Part shown: positions 1-8,453 of the stretch, in pieces
How positions within the stretch are numbered: the first letter of the stretch is position 1
How the letters are laid out: every line of letters begins with the position of its first letter
DNA from: Massilia phyllostachyos
GTDB taxonomy: Bacteria > Pseudomonadota > Gammaproteobacteria > Burkholderiales > Burkholderiaceae_D
Direction: 5' to 3'
Assembly (NCBI RefSeq): GCF_021044825.1
Contig: NZ_JAJNOC010000004.1
Location: 248,001-312,000, forward strand
Length of the DNA stretch: 64,000 bases
Made by a program: the position numbers and the translations under genes
The notes under the pieces: generated by a model
The model's database searches: none
The model's input: the letters and a program-made list of their open reading frames with translations, nothing else
Told to the model about the DNA's origin: nothing

Positions 1-392
1 GCGCGCGGCTGCTCCGGCATGCCGGCGAAGACGCGCATGGCGGCCGGCATCGTCATCATCGACGGCATCATCGGCATGGCCATGGCGGCCAGCAGGGACT
101 GATCGAGCACAGCTTCCTGCTCCGGCTCGGCGGCCGCCGGCGCTTCGTCCGGGACGGCGGCTTGCTGCGCTTGCGGCAGGGCTTCGGCCTCACCCGGCAC
201 GGCGTGCGGCGCGGGCGCGGCCGGCGCCACGTCCAGGAACTGGAAGAAGGCGAGCGGATTGGCGGTCGCCTGCGCGCCGGCGGCGGCCGGCATCAAGGCC
301 GGGGCGTCGGCCGGCGCGGGGCTGCCTGGCGCGACCGCATCGCTCGAAGCGGGCAGGGTGCTGGCTGGCGCGCTGTTCATGGTGATGTTCAT
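1..392 (-). CDS. fliK: Flagellar hook-length control protein FliK, N-terminal part (runs off the window)
   Basis: The visible part is the first 130 or so residues of a protein that continues past base 1. It is rich in Ala and Pro with no secondary-structure-forming core, as expected of the FliK secreted ruler region. Its ATG overlaps the fliT stop (ATGA), so it is the next gene of the leftward fliE-to-fliK operon. FliK is exported by the flagellar type III apparatus and switches export from rod/hook to filament substrates through FlhB. The call rests on position after fliD-S-T and on composition; the conserved C-terminal domain lies outside the window. Confidence 0.6.
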   Translation of the reverse strand, partial: MNITMNSAPASTLPASSDAVAPGSPAPADAPALMPAAAGAQATANPLAFFQFLDVAPAAPAPHAVPGEAEALPQAQQAAVPDEAPAAAEPEQEAVLDQSLLAAMAMPMMPSMMTMPAAMRVFAGMPEQPR

Positions 393-703
393 AGGGTGTT
401 ACCGGTTTCGGGTTCGTCCGCGAGGGCATAGGCCATCCAGCCTTCCTTGTTGCTGCCCATGTGTTCGAGCTGGGCCTGCAGGCGGCCGCTGGCGGCGGCG
501 ACCTGCAGGGCCGCGCCCTCGTGGGCGGCGCGCAGGCGCGTCAAGGCGGCGCGTTCGGGCGCGCTCCAGGGCCGTCCGGCGGCGAGGCGCTGCAGGCGCG
601 GGCCGAGTTCGCGCACGGCGCGTCCCAGCAGCTCCCAGTCCTCGCGCGCGCCGGCGTCCTGCAGCACGGCGGCCAGGCGGTCGATGGCGCCGATCCTATC
701 CAT
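389..703 (-). CDS. fliT: FliT-like flagellar export chaperone
   Basis: A 104-residue mostly helical protein directly downstream of fliS, whose stop it overlaps by 8 bases; its own stop overlaps fliK. FliT proteins bind the cap protein FliD and keep it export-ready, and in some species also affect FlhDC. Sequence conservation in FliT is low, so the assignment comes mainly from size, helical character and the fliD-S-T order. The start was chosen at the ATG at 703, which gives normal FliT length; longer readings upstream run through fliS in another frame. Confidence 0.6.
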   Translation of the reverse strand: MDRIGAIDRLAAVLQDAGAREDWELLGRAVRELGPRLQRLAAGRPWSAPERAALTRLRAAHEGAALQVAAASGRLQAQLEHMGSNKEGWMAYALADEPETGNTL

Positions 704-1085
704 TGTGCTCCTGGACGCCTTTCCAGCCCTGGCGGATGGTGCCCAGGATGCGCACCACCTCGTCGACCATGGCCGGATCCATCTTGATGCCGGCGCCGTG
801 CAGGTGCTGGGCGCAGAAATCGTAGATGCGGGCCAGGTTGGCGACGGTTTCGCCGCCCTGGTCGAAGTCCAGGGAGCTGGACAGGCCGTTGATGATCTCG
901 ACGCACTTGTCGATGCTGGCGGCCTTGGCTTCGAAGCGGCGCGCGACGATGTGGGCGCGGGCGCGCGCCAGCTCGTCGAGCAGGCCGTCGGTGAGCAGCA
1001 GCACCAGCTCGACCGGCGAGGCGCGCGAGGTCTGCGCATCCAGGTTGACGGCGTGGTAGCCGCCGTAGGCTTCTTCGTAGGACAT
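696..1085 (-). CDS. fliS: Flagellin export chaperone FliS
   Basis: The 129-residue product has the FliS pattern: an N-terminal segment with AYGGYHAVNLDAQTSRASPVE, the helix ELVLLLTDGLLDELARA, and a later LARIYDF segment. FliS binds the C-terminal disordered part of flagellin in the cytoplasm and prevents premature polymerisation before export. It lies between fliD and fliT, 28 bases after fliD, in the leftward operon. The length is normal for the family. Confidence 0.88.
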   Translation of the reverse strand: MSYEEAYGGYHAVNLDAQTSRASPVELVLLLTDGLLDELARARAHIVARRFEAKAASIDKCVEIINGLSSSLDFDQGGETVANLARIYDFCAQHLHGAGIKMDPAMVDEVVRILGTIRQGWKGVQEHNG

Positions 1086-1113
1086 GATGGTTACCTTGGG
1101 TAGGGGACGCGGT

Positions 1114-2511
1114 TCAATCCTTGTCGTTGCCGAAGATGGCGTCGAACATCGACAGGTTGTTGGTCATGGAATTCTGCAGCGTGGCCAGCGCGGTGAACTG
1201 CTTCAGGTAGCGCTGGTAGGCCGCTTCGTGCTGCACCTCGAGCGCGGCCTGGCGGTCTTCGATGGTCTTCTGCAGCGTGGTGTTGGCGTCCTTGCGCTTC
1301 AGGATCTGGCCGCTGGTGGCGTTGCTCCAGCTTTTCAGGAAGCCGTCGAGGCTTGCCGCGATGCCGCTCGGCGCCGAGGCCGAGCTGCTGCCGATCAGCT
1401 TGTCGAGACCGTTCGGGTTGCGCGCCAGCTGGGCCTGCAAGCGGTCGCTGCGCAGTTCGAGCGTGCCTTCCTTGGTGGCGATGATGCCGTAGGCCGCCAG
1501 GGTGTCGCCGCCCGCCGCGGGACGCAGCAGGCTGACCAGGCGGTCGTTGAGCGCGCGGATGCCGCCGTCGTGGGCAAAGGCGCCGCCGGCCGCGCCCTTG
1601 GACGGGTCGCCGGCGTCGGTCAGCTTGTTCAGCACCGCCTTCAGCTTGTTGTAGGCGTCCACAAAAGCCTGCACGTTGGCGGTGGTCGCCGCCGTATCGG
1701 TGCCGACCGTGACGGTGAGCGGCGCACTGCCCGCGGCGTGGGCCTTGGTGAAGGTCATCTTCACGCCGTCGATGGCGGTGAAGGTGTTGCTGGCCTGGAT
1801 GATCGGGGTGCCGGTCTCGGAACCGATGCGGATCTCGGCGTCCTGCGCGATTACCAGCTCGCGCACGCGCGCCGGATCGGCGTTGGCGGCGGCCAGGCTC
1901 GAGGGGCCGGTGACGCCCGAGGTGTCGATCGTGATGCGGTTCGAGGCGCCGGTGTTCTTCGCGGTCAGCACCAGTTCCGAGGTCGAGCCGGTGGTGACGA
2001 TCGAGGCGGTGACGAGCGACTTGTTGTCGGCCGCGCCGTTGATCGCGGCCGCCAGTTCGCGCGTGCTCAGGATGCCGTTGGCGTCGCTGTCGGCCGCGGC
2101 CAGGTCGACCTCGAAGGCGCTGGCGCCGCCCAGCTTGATCTTCAGGGCGCCGCCCACGCCGGCGTTGTCGCCCAGGCCGGTGTACGACACCTGGCTGGCG
2201 CTGGCCAGCTGCTTCACGAAGAAGGAATAGCTGCCGGCGGCGGCGCTGGCGGACGCGGTGGCGCTGCCGAAGCCGGCGTCGCTGTAGACGGCCGACTGCG
2301 TGAACACGCTCTTGTTCAGGCCCGTGAGGCTGGCCAGCGTGCCCTGGAACGTGGTCATCGCGCTACCCAGCTCGGTCAGGGCCTTGGCGGTGGCGCTGGC
2401 GGCGCTGGTCTGGGCGTTCAGGATCTGCTGGCGCGCCAGCACGTACTGGTCCGCCAGTCCCTGGGACGTGGTGACCGGATCATAGGTTGGTGCGGTGATC
2501 GCCGTTGCCAT
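1114..2511 (-). CDS. fliD: Flagellar filament cap protein FliD
   Basis: FliD forms the cap under which exported flagellin folds at the filament tip. The 465-residue product has the FliD N-terminal segment (TSQGLADQYVLARQQILNAQTSAASATAKALTELGSA broken across residues 14-50) and a C-terminal coiled region ending in NNLSMFDAIFGNDKD, similar to the FliD C-terminus that contacts the filament. I chose the ATG at 2511 because an AAGGAG ribosome site lies 8 bases upstream; the reading frame extends 20 codons further without such a site. It follows fliJ by 35 bases and precedes fliS, which corresponds to lafB in lateral flagellar loci. Confidence 0.9.
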   Translation of the reverse strand: MATAITAPTYDPVTTSQGLADQYVLARQQILNAQTSAASATAKALTELGSAMTTFQGTLASLTGLNKSVFTQSAVYSDAGFGSATASASAAAGSYSFFVKQLASASQVSYTGLGDNAGVGGALKIKLGGASAFEVDLAAADSDANGILSTRELAAAINGAADNKSLVTASIVTTGSTSELVLTAKNTGASNRITIDTSGVTGPSSLAAANADPARVRELVIAQDAEIRIGSETGTPIIQASNTFTAIDGVKMTFTKAHAAGSAPLTVTVGTDTAATTANVQAFVDAYNKLKAVLNKLTDAGDPSKGAAGGAFAHDGGIRALNDRLVSLLRPAAGGDTLAAYGIIATKEGTLELRSDRLQAQLARNPNGLDKLIGSSSASAPSGIAASLDGFLKSWSNATSGQILKRKDANTTLQKTIEDRQAALEVQHEAAYQRYLKQFTALATLQNSMTNNLSMFDAIFGNDKD

Positions 2512-2546
2512 GTTCGCTGCTCCTTCTTGTCGTTCGTCCCGCTTGT

Positions 2547-2996
2547 TCAAGCGGTGCGGTTCGCCATCCACGACTGGGTGGCAATATCGTCTTCGCGCTT
2601 GCGCACGATCCGGTCCTGTTCCTTCGCCAGCTCGACTTCCTGCTGCTCGAGCACCTTGCCCAGCAGTTCACGCTCCGTCCACGCTTCGCTCAGCTTGCGC
2701 TGGGCCACCGCCATGTTCGCTTCGTGCAGCGCCAGGTCGGTGCGGTGCAGCTGCGCCATCGCCAGCACGTTCTGCTTGTAGGCGCCGCAGTTCAGCGCCA
2801 GCGCCGGGGGCAGGGCGCCGGACGCGCCGCTGCCCGTCGCCAGGGCATCCATGCGCGCCAGGTTGTTCTGATAGCGCACCCGGGTCGCTTCCTGGCTGGC
2901 CAGGTCGGCCTGCAGGCGGTCGACGGCGAGCGAGCGCAGTTGCACCAGCGTCCCGAGGCTGGCGATGGTCTGTTCGCGTTTCACGGCGCCACTCAT
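2547..2996 (-). CDS. fliJ: Flagellar export chaperone/ATPase stalk protein FliJ
   Basis: A 149-residue, highly charged protein predicted to be almost entirely coiled coil, as in FliJ, which inserts into the FliI hexamer like the gamma subunit of F1 ATPase and couples it to FlhA. Its ATG overlaps the fliI stop in an ATGA junction, so translation is probably coupled. FliJ sequences diverge strongly; position right after fliI and the coiled-coil pattern carry the call. Confidence 0.8.
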   Translation of the reverse strand: MSGAVKREQTIASLGTLVQLRSLAVDRLQADLASQEATRVRYQNNLARMDALATGSGASGALPPALALNCGAYKQNVLAMAQLHRTDLALHEANMAVAQRKLSEAWTERELLGKVLEQQEVELAKEQDRIVRKREDDIATQSWMANRTA

Positions 2997-4309
2997 GCCA
3001 TCATTACTTTCAAGGCGTCGACGCAGCCGTCCATCGGCGCCTCTTCACGCGTGCCCTGGCACAGGAAGGCCTCGATGTGCGGATGCAGACGCACCGCGTG
3101 GTCGGTGTCCGGATCGGCGCCCGGGACGTAGGCGCCGAGCGGAATCAGGTCGCGCACGCGTGCGTGTTTCGCCATCGCGGCTTTCAGCCTGCGCGCCGCC
3201 AGCTGGTGCTCCTGCGGCACCACCTGCGCCATGCAGCGCGAAATCGATTGCGCCACGTCGATCGCCGGATAGTGGCCGCGCTCGGCCAGCTCGCGCGTCA
3301 GGACGATGTGGCCGTCCAGGATCGCGCGCGCCGAATCGACCACCGGGTCCTGCTGGTCGTCGCCTTCGGCCAGCACGGTGTAGATCGCGCTCATGCTGCC
3401 CTTCGGGTTCTCGCCGTTGCCCGCCGATTCCACCAGCTGCGGCAGGTTCGAGAACACCGAGGGCGGATAGCCGCGCGTGGCCGGCGGCTCGCCCAGCGAC
3501 AGCGCGACTTCGCGCAGCGCCATCGCGTAGCGTGTCAGCGAATCGCACAGCAGCAGCACGTTCTGGCCGCGGTCGCGGAAGTGGGCCGCGATCGAGTGGC
3601 ACAATTCGGTCGCCATCACGCGCATCAGCGGCGATTCGTCGGCCGGCGCCACCACCAGTACCGCGCGCTTCAGGCCTTCGGGCCCGAGCGACTTCTCGAC
3701 GAACTCGCGCACCTCGCGGTTACGCTCGCCGATCAGGCCGACCACGATCACGTCGGCCACGGTCTGGCGCGTGATCAGGCCGAGCAGGACCGACTTGCCG
3801 ACGCCGGAGCCGGCCATCAGGCCGACGCGCTGGCCCTTGCCGATGGTGAGCATGGCGTTGATCGCGCGCACGCCCACGTCCAGCGGCTCTTCCACCGGCG
3901 CCTTCCTCAGCGGGTTGACTTTCGGCGGCGTGGTCGACAGCGGCTGGTCGCCACCGAGCTTGCCGAGGCCGTCGATCGCTTCGCCCATGCCGTTGACCAT
4001 GCGGCCCATCCACGATGGGCCGATCATCAACGCGTTCTTATCCTGCGCGGGCAGCACGCGCGCGCCGGTCACCAGGCCTGTCGCCTTTTTGAAAGGCATC
4101 AGGTAGGAGACCTTTTCCTTGAAGCCGACCACCTGCGCTTCCAGCCAGCCGCCGTCGACGGTCTCGATGCGGCAGCGCTGGCCCGTATGCAGGCGGCAGC
4201 CGACGGATTCGAGCAGCAGGCCCTGGGCGCCGACCAGACGGCCGGTGGGCAGGGCGACGGGAACCGCGCCCAATTCGACGGCGCGCAGGCGCTGGGCGAG
4301 CGCGGTCAC
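2993..4309 (-). CDS. fliI: Flagellum-specific export ATPase FliI
   Basis: FliI is the cytoplasmic hexameric ATPase of the flagellar type III export apparatus. The 438-residue product has an N-terminal beta-barrel-like domain, Walker A GSGVGKS at residues 167-173, Walker B VLLLCD at about 251-256, and the family segment PPATRGYPPSVFSNLP at about 275-290. Length matches the family. It overlaps fliH upstream and fliJ downstream by 4 bases each. SctN-type virulence ATPases are similar, but the flagellar neighbours settle the role. Confidence 0.96.
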   Translation of the reverse strand: MTALAQRLRAVELGAVPVALPTGRLVGAQGLLLESVGCRLHTGQRCRIETVDGGWLEAQVVGFKEKVSYLMPFKKATGLVTGARVLPAQDKNALMIGPSWMGRMVNGMGEAIDGLGKLGGDQPLSTTPPKVNPLRKAPVEEPLDVGVRAINAMLTIGKGQRVGLMAGSGVGKSVLLGLITRQTVADVIVVGLIGERNREVREFVEKSLGPEGLKRAVLVVAPADESPLMRVMATELCHSIAAHFRDRGQNVLLLCDSLTRYAMALREVALSLGEPPATRGYPPSVFSNLPQLVESAGNGENPKGSMSAIYTVLAEGDDQQDPVVDSARAILDGHIVLTRELAERGHYPAIDVAQSISRCMAQVVPQEHQLAARRLKAAMAKHARVRDLIPLGAYVPGADPDTDHAVRLHPHIEAFLCQGTREEAPMDGCVDALKVMMA

Positions 4310-4992
4310 GCCGCCTCCTCCTCGTCGCCCAGCAGCTGCTCGCGCACCTGGTCCATCACGGCCGTGAGGCGGCCCTGGCAGCCGGCATCGACTTCATGGT
4401 CGCCCGAGCGCACGCGGCACTCGCCCGGTTCCAGCGCGGGGTCGGGCAACAGGGTCCACTTCCTGGCGCGCTTCGGATCGAGTTCCAGCACGCGGCGCAG
4501 CTCTTCCGGATTGAGGAAGACTTCGACCTGGTCGCGCGAGGGCGGCATCACGGACAATGCTTCTTCGACCAGGGCCAGCAGCTGCACCGGCTGCAGCGCG
4601 AGTTCGGCGCGGATCACCTGGCGCGCGATCTTGCCGACCAGGTCCACGACTTCCTTGCGCTGGGCCGCGCGCATATCGGTCTTCAGTTTCTTCAGGCTCT
4701 TGAGCATGGCGTCGACCGGCTTGGCCAGCTGCTCCAGGCCCTCCAATGCCATCGCGCGGCCTTCCTCGACGCCGCGCTGCAAGCCTTCGCTCTGGCCGAC
4801 CGTGAAACCGTCGGCGCGGCCCTGGTCCAGGCCAGCTTCATAGCCTTCGCGCTGGCCCTGGCGGTAGCCGTCGGCGAGCGCGGCCTGCCATTCTTCAAGC
4901 GAGCCGGCGCCGCCGCCGGTCCCGGCGCCCTTCGGCAGGCTGCTGGTGAACTGGTGCAGCGGCGGGAAGTGATAGGGCCGGAACTGCTTCAT
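4306..4992 (-). CDS. fliH: Flagellar export regulator FliH
   Basis: FliH binds FliI and tethers the ATPase to the C-ring. The 228-residue product begins MKQFRPYHFPPL, has a Gly-rich periodic segment at about residues 50-95 (repeated GxxxG-like spacing, as in other FliH proteins), then a V1-ATPase-E-like C-terminal domain. The ATG at 4992 overlaps the fliG stop as ATGA. Translation of the same frame further upstream lies within fliG and is not expected. Confidence 0.88.
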   Translation of the reverse strand: MKQFRPYHFPPLHQFTSSLPKGAGTGGGAGSLEEWQAALADGYRQGQREGYEAGLDQGRADGFTVGQSEGLQRGVEEGRAMALEGLEQLAKPVDAMLKSLKKLKTDMRAAQRKEVVDLVGKIARQVIRAELALQPVQLLALVEEALSVMPPSRDQVEVFLNPEELRRVLELDPKRARKWTLLPDPALEPGECRVRSGDHEVDAGCQGRLTAVMDQVREQLLGDEEEAA

Positions 4993-6011
4993 TCGGCGGT
5001 CGCCTCGGCGAACAGGGCGATGTCGATCTCGCCGGCGTCGGCCAGTTCCTTGACGGTGGCCATGATCTCGCGGCGGGTCTGCTCGATGCGCGACATCGGC
5101 ACCGGGCCGGAACGGCGCATCAGGTCCTCGAAACTCTGGGCCTGGCGCTTCGGCATCGCGCTCAGGATCGCGTCGCGCAGCGCCGGTTCGGCGCCCTTGA
5201 GCGCGACCGCCCACTGCTCGAGCGGCACTTCGTCCAGCAGGCGGGTAATGACCTGCTCGGTCTGGCGCGACAGGATGAAGAAGTCGTACATCGACATCTC
5301 GATCTGCGACACCACTTCCGGATCGTGGGCGCGCAGCAGCTCGACCATGCCGGCGCGGTTGTCCTGCAGGCGGTTCAGGATCTCGGCGACCTGGCGCACG
5401 CCTTCCACGCTGGCGCTTTGCGTGTCCAGCGCAGCGAGGCAGCGATTCACCAGCTCTTCCAGCTCGTGCAGCACGTCGCGGTCGATCTCATCGAGGCGCG
5501 CCATGTTCAGCAGCACCAGTTCGCGGCCGTCTTCCGGCAGCGCTTCCAGGATCTGCGAGGCCAGCGCGGGCGGCAAAAAGGCGAGGAACACGGCCTGCAT
5601 CTGCACGTGCTCGGTCGAGACGAATTCGGCCAGCCACTTGGGCGAGGCGTACTGCAGGCGCGCCATCATCGGGCGGATCGCGTCGCCATAGATCGTGTTC
5701 AGCACGCTGTTGGCGATGTCGCTGCCGAGCGCCAGGTCGAGCGAGCGCTTCAGGTAGCTGCGCGAGGCGGCGTGCAGGCCACTCTGCTGGCGGTAGTCGT
5801 CGAAGAAGTTCTGGACCGCCGACTTCACCGAGTCGACCTTGATGCCGCTCATGCGCGACATCACCTGGGTCAGTTCCAGCAGCTCTTCGCGCTCGAGGCA
5901 GCGCAGCACGGCGGCCGCGCCTTCCTCGCCGATCGAGAGCAGGACGATGGCGGCTTGCTCGACCGGGGTGAGCACGCCGTCGGCGGCATCGAAGTTATTC
6001 AGCTCGGCCAT
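4989..6011 (-). CDS. fliG: Flagellar motor switch protein FliG
   Basis: FliG links the MS ring to the C-ring and its C-terminal domain meets the stator. The 340-residue product has the N-terminal FliF-binding domain (LTPVEQAAIVLLSIGEEGAA), the middle armadillo domain, and the torque domain with AVALKGAEPALRDAILSAMPKR, keeping the Lys and Arg of the charged ridge. I chose the ATG at 6011, which overlaps the end of fliF by 17 bases and gives the normal FliG N-terminus; an in-frame start 12 codons earlier lies deeper in fliF. Confidence 0.93.
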   Translation of the reverse strand: MAELNNFDAADGVLTPVEQAAIVLLSIGEEGAAAVLRCLEREELLELTQVMSRMSGIKVDSVKSAVQNFFDDYRQQSGLHAASRSYLKRSLDLALGSDIANSVLNTIYGDAIRPMMARLQYASPKWLAEFVSTEHVQMQAVFLAFLPPALASQILEALPEDGRELVLLNMARLDEIDRDVLHELEELVNRCLAALDTQSASVEGVRQVAEILNRLQDNRAGMVELLRAHDPEVVSQIEMSMYDFFILSRQTEQVITRLLDEVPLEQWAVALKGAEPALRDAILSAMPKRQAQSFEDLMRRSGPVPMSRIEQTRREIMATVKELADAGEIDIALFAEATAE

Positions 6012-7728
6012 GTTTTTTCTGTACCCATTGTTTGACGACTTCGGCAACGCGCTCGGGCTCCTTGCCGGCCAGGACCTTCAGGTGGTCGACCATCACGTCC
6101 ACCGCCGAACCGGCCGGCGGGAGGTCGTAGTTCTCGAGCAGCGGCACGACCGGCATCGCCTGCGGCGCGCCGGCGGCGGCCACCGGAGCGGCCAGTGCGC
6201 CGGCCACGGGTGCGCCCGCCGCGGGCAGGGCGGCGGTCGTACCAGCGCCAGCGGCAGCGGCGCCACCCGGCATGCCCGGCAGGGCAGGAGCGGCCGGCAT
6301 GAGCGGCGGCTGCGGCGCCAGGCGCCCGGTCAGCGCGCGCAGCAGCGGGCGCGCCAGCAGGAAGTAGGCCAGCACCGCGCCCAGCGCGTAGCCGCCGTAG
6401 CTGGTCATGTCGACCACGTTGTCGCGCTCCTGCCACCATTCCTGGGCCACCGGGGCGGCCGGGAAAGTCAGGCTGGAGACGGTCAGCACGTCGCCGCGCG
6501 CGGCGTCGATGCCCAGGCCGCCCTTCAGGATCTTCTCGATGTTCGCCAGCTCGGCCGGGGTGTAGCCGACCTTCGGATTCGCGGCCACCGCATTGTTCAG
6601 CACCACCGCCACCGACAGCTTTTTCAGGCGGCCGCGCGAGCGCTTGATCTGGGTGATCGCGCGGTCGTAGGCGTACTGGCGGGTGGTGGCGTTCTTGCGC
6701 GCGCTGCCGTCGTCGGGCTTGGCGGCGGCGGCGCCATCGGCTGGGGCTGCGGCGGCAGGGTCGGCAGCCTGCGGCGGACGGTTCGACAAGGTGCCCGGCA
6801 CGCCCATCGCCATGCGGTTGCGCTCCATCTCTTCGCGCATCGCCTCGCTGGTGACCTTCGGGGCTTCGCCGTATTTTTCCTGGGTCTCCTCGACCTTGTC
6901 GTTGTCGACGTCGGCGGTGACCGAGAGCTTGAAGTTGTTCGCGCCCAGCACCGGTCCGAGCAGCTCGTTGACGTTGCTGCGCACCGCGTCGGTGTAGTGC
7001 TTCGATGCCGCGTCACCCTGCACCTGGCCGTCGAACCCTTCGCTCAGGTCGACGCGCGAGGACAGGTAGTTGCCGGCCTGGTCGACCAGCGAGACCCGGG
7101 CAGGGGACAGGTTCGCCACGCTGCTCGAGACCATGTTGACGATCGCGGCGATCTGCTCGTTCGACAGCTGGCGGCCCGGCTTCACGGCGACCACCACCGA
7201 GGCCGAGGACTGGTCGCCGGCGCCGGCGACGAAGGAGCTCGACTTGGCGATCGCCAGGTGCACGCGCGCCGAGGCGATCGCGTCCATCGTCAGGATGCTC
7301 TGCGCCAGCTCGCCTTCCAGGCCGCGGCGGAAGCGCACGTCCTGCACGAAGGTCGACACGCCGAGCGGATCGTTGCGGTCCATCAGTTCCAGGCCGGCCG
7401 GCAGCTGGGCGGTCACGCCCTTGGCGGCCAGCAGCATGCGCACCTTGCCCAGCTCTCCGCTTGGGACCATCACCTGGCCGCTTTCCGGATGCACGCGGTA
7501 GGGAATCGCTTCGGCTTCCAGCACGCTCATCATGTCGCTGGCGGCGACCTTTTCGCGCGCGCCGAACACCGGCTTGTAGCTGGCCTGGTCTTGCCACAGG
7601 TAGAGCATGACCGCGGCCGTGATGGCGACGGCCAGTCCGAGCAGCAAGCTGAGGTTGTTACGCAGCGCCGGGGGCAGGCCTGGGAGGGCCAGCTTGCCGC
7701 CGACGGCAGTCTTGAGGGTCGAAATCAC
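5995..7728 (-). CDS. fliF: Flagellar MS-ring protein FliF
   Basis: FliF builds the membrane-embedded MS ring. The 577-residue product has a first membrane segment near residues 24-45, the YscJ/FliF ring-building domains (VKPGRQLSNEQIAAIVNMVSS), an Ala/Pro-rich variable region, a second membrane segment near residues 440-460 and a C-terminal FliG-binding tail. Translation appears to start at GTG (7726-7728) with no clear ribosome site. The Ala/Pro/Gly-rich stretch after the second membrane helix is longer than usual. Confidence 0.93.
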   Translation of the reverse strand: MISTLKTAVGGKLALPGLPPALRNNLSLLLGLAVAITAAVMLYLWQDQASYKPVFGAREKVAASDMMSVLEAEAIPYRVHPESGQVMVPSGELGKVRMLLAAKGVTAQLPAGLELMDRNDPLGVSTFVQDVRFRRGLEGELAQSILTMDAIASARVHLAIAKSSSFVAGAGDQSSASVVVAVKPGRQLSNEQIAAIVNMVSSSVANLSPARVSLVDQAGNYLSSRVDLSEGFDGQVQGDAASKHYTDAVRSNVNELLGPVLGANNFKLSVTADVDNDKVEETQEKYGEAPKVTSEAMREEMERNRMAMGVPGTLSNRPPQAADPAAAAPADGAAAAKPDDGSARKNATTRQYAYDRAITQIKRSRGRLKKLSVAVVLNNAVAANPKVGYTPAELANIEKILKGGLGIDAARGDVLTVSSLTFPAAPVAQEWWQERDNVVDMTSYGGYALGAVLAYFLLARPLLRALTGRLAPQPPLMPAAPALPGMPGGAAAAGAGTTAALPAAGAPVAGALAAPVAAAGAPQAMPVVPLLENYDLPPAGSAVDVMVDHLKVLAGKEPERVAEVVKQWVQKKHGRAE

Positions 7729-7817
7729 AGGCAGGTCTCTGGGTCGCTAGGAGTGTCTCTGGAACTGCCGCTTCCATCTCAGGGAAGAGGCGGGTCGCCA
7801 ATAAGGGAGAGGGATCG

Positions 7818-8165
7818 TTACACCGGCAGCTTGAGCAGGTCGTCGACCGCGCCCATGACCTTGTTCCGCACCTGCATCAGCATCGAGAAGGACAGGCTGG
7901 CCTGCTGGCTGGCCAGCATCGCGCCGACCAGGTCGTCGCTTTTTCCCGCATCGACGGCGGCCATGCGGTCGGCGGCGGCGCGGTCTTCGCTGTCCACGCT
8001 GGCGAGGGCATCCTTCATCGACTGGGTAAACGAGAACGCACCTTGCGAATTGTTAAATGTGCCCGGTGCCGAATGGTCGGCTGGCGGGGCAATGGCGAGG
8101 CGATTGGCGTCGTTGGTCAGTGCGGCAAGGTCTGCTTTGATCAGTCCCGCGAGTTCAGTTCCCAT
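7818..8165 (-). CDS. fliE: Flagellar hook-basal body protein FliE
   Basis: FliE is the small rod adaptor between MS ring and rod. The product, about 115 residues, has the family's C-terminal pattern, including MLASQQASLSFSMLMQVRNK, close to the FliE signature. I prefer the ATG at 8165 because GGGA lies 5 bases upstream; an in-frame ATG at 8171 has no spaced ribosome site. It is the first gene of the leftward operon, divergent from fliM. An 89-base gap separates it from fliF. Confidence 0.88.
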   Translation of the reverse strand: MGTELAGLIKADLAALTNDANRLAIAPPADHSAPGTFNNSQGAFSFTQSMKDALASVDSEDRAAADRMAAVDAGKSDDLVGAMLASQQASLSFSMLMQVRNKVMGAVDDLLKLPV

Positions 8166-8453
8166 GCTCATCCCAATGCTGTGTGGTCGTGATCGACGTG
8201 TTGTGCGGAGGCGACAAATTGTGTCTTTGTTTGTTGCTGGAAAGCGGTTCGTAGAGATTGGATTGTTAAATCCAGTTTAATGAACAGCTGTTTTATTCCT
8301 GGTCCCTTTACCGTGCATCCCTCTCGGAAGGGCGATAAGACGCTGGTTGCTGCAGTGCAAGAACCATGATCTTACCGTAGGGCAAGTAGGAAATCAAAGG
8401 TGAATGTCAAAGTCTTCGCTGCCAATCTCCATGTATAATAGTTTCCTTGAGGA
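8166..8453. promoter_or_regulatory. Divergent intergenic region between fliE and fliM operons
   Basis: This 288-base AT-richer region must hold the promoters for both flagellar operons. Toward fliM a TATAAT hexamer lies at 8434-8439, only 15 bases before the ATG at 8454, which would give a very short leader; I see no good -35 partner. I could not find convincing sigma-54 (GG-N10-GC) or sigma-28 sites for the leftward operon. A LafK-type activator gene, usual at this position in lateral flagellar loci, is absent. Confidence 0.45.

Noticed and set aside
2495..4843. Long open frame (782 codons) antisense to fliJ-fliI-fliH
   Set aside because: High GC leaves stops rare on the opposite strand; the protein is low-complexity Arg/Ala/His and the sense genes are clear.
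5839..8280. Long open frame (813 codons) antisense to fliG-fliF-fliE
   Set aside because: Shadow of conserved flagellar genes, no family pattern.
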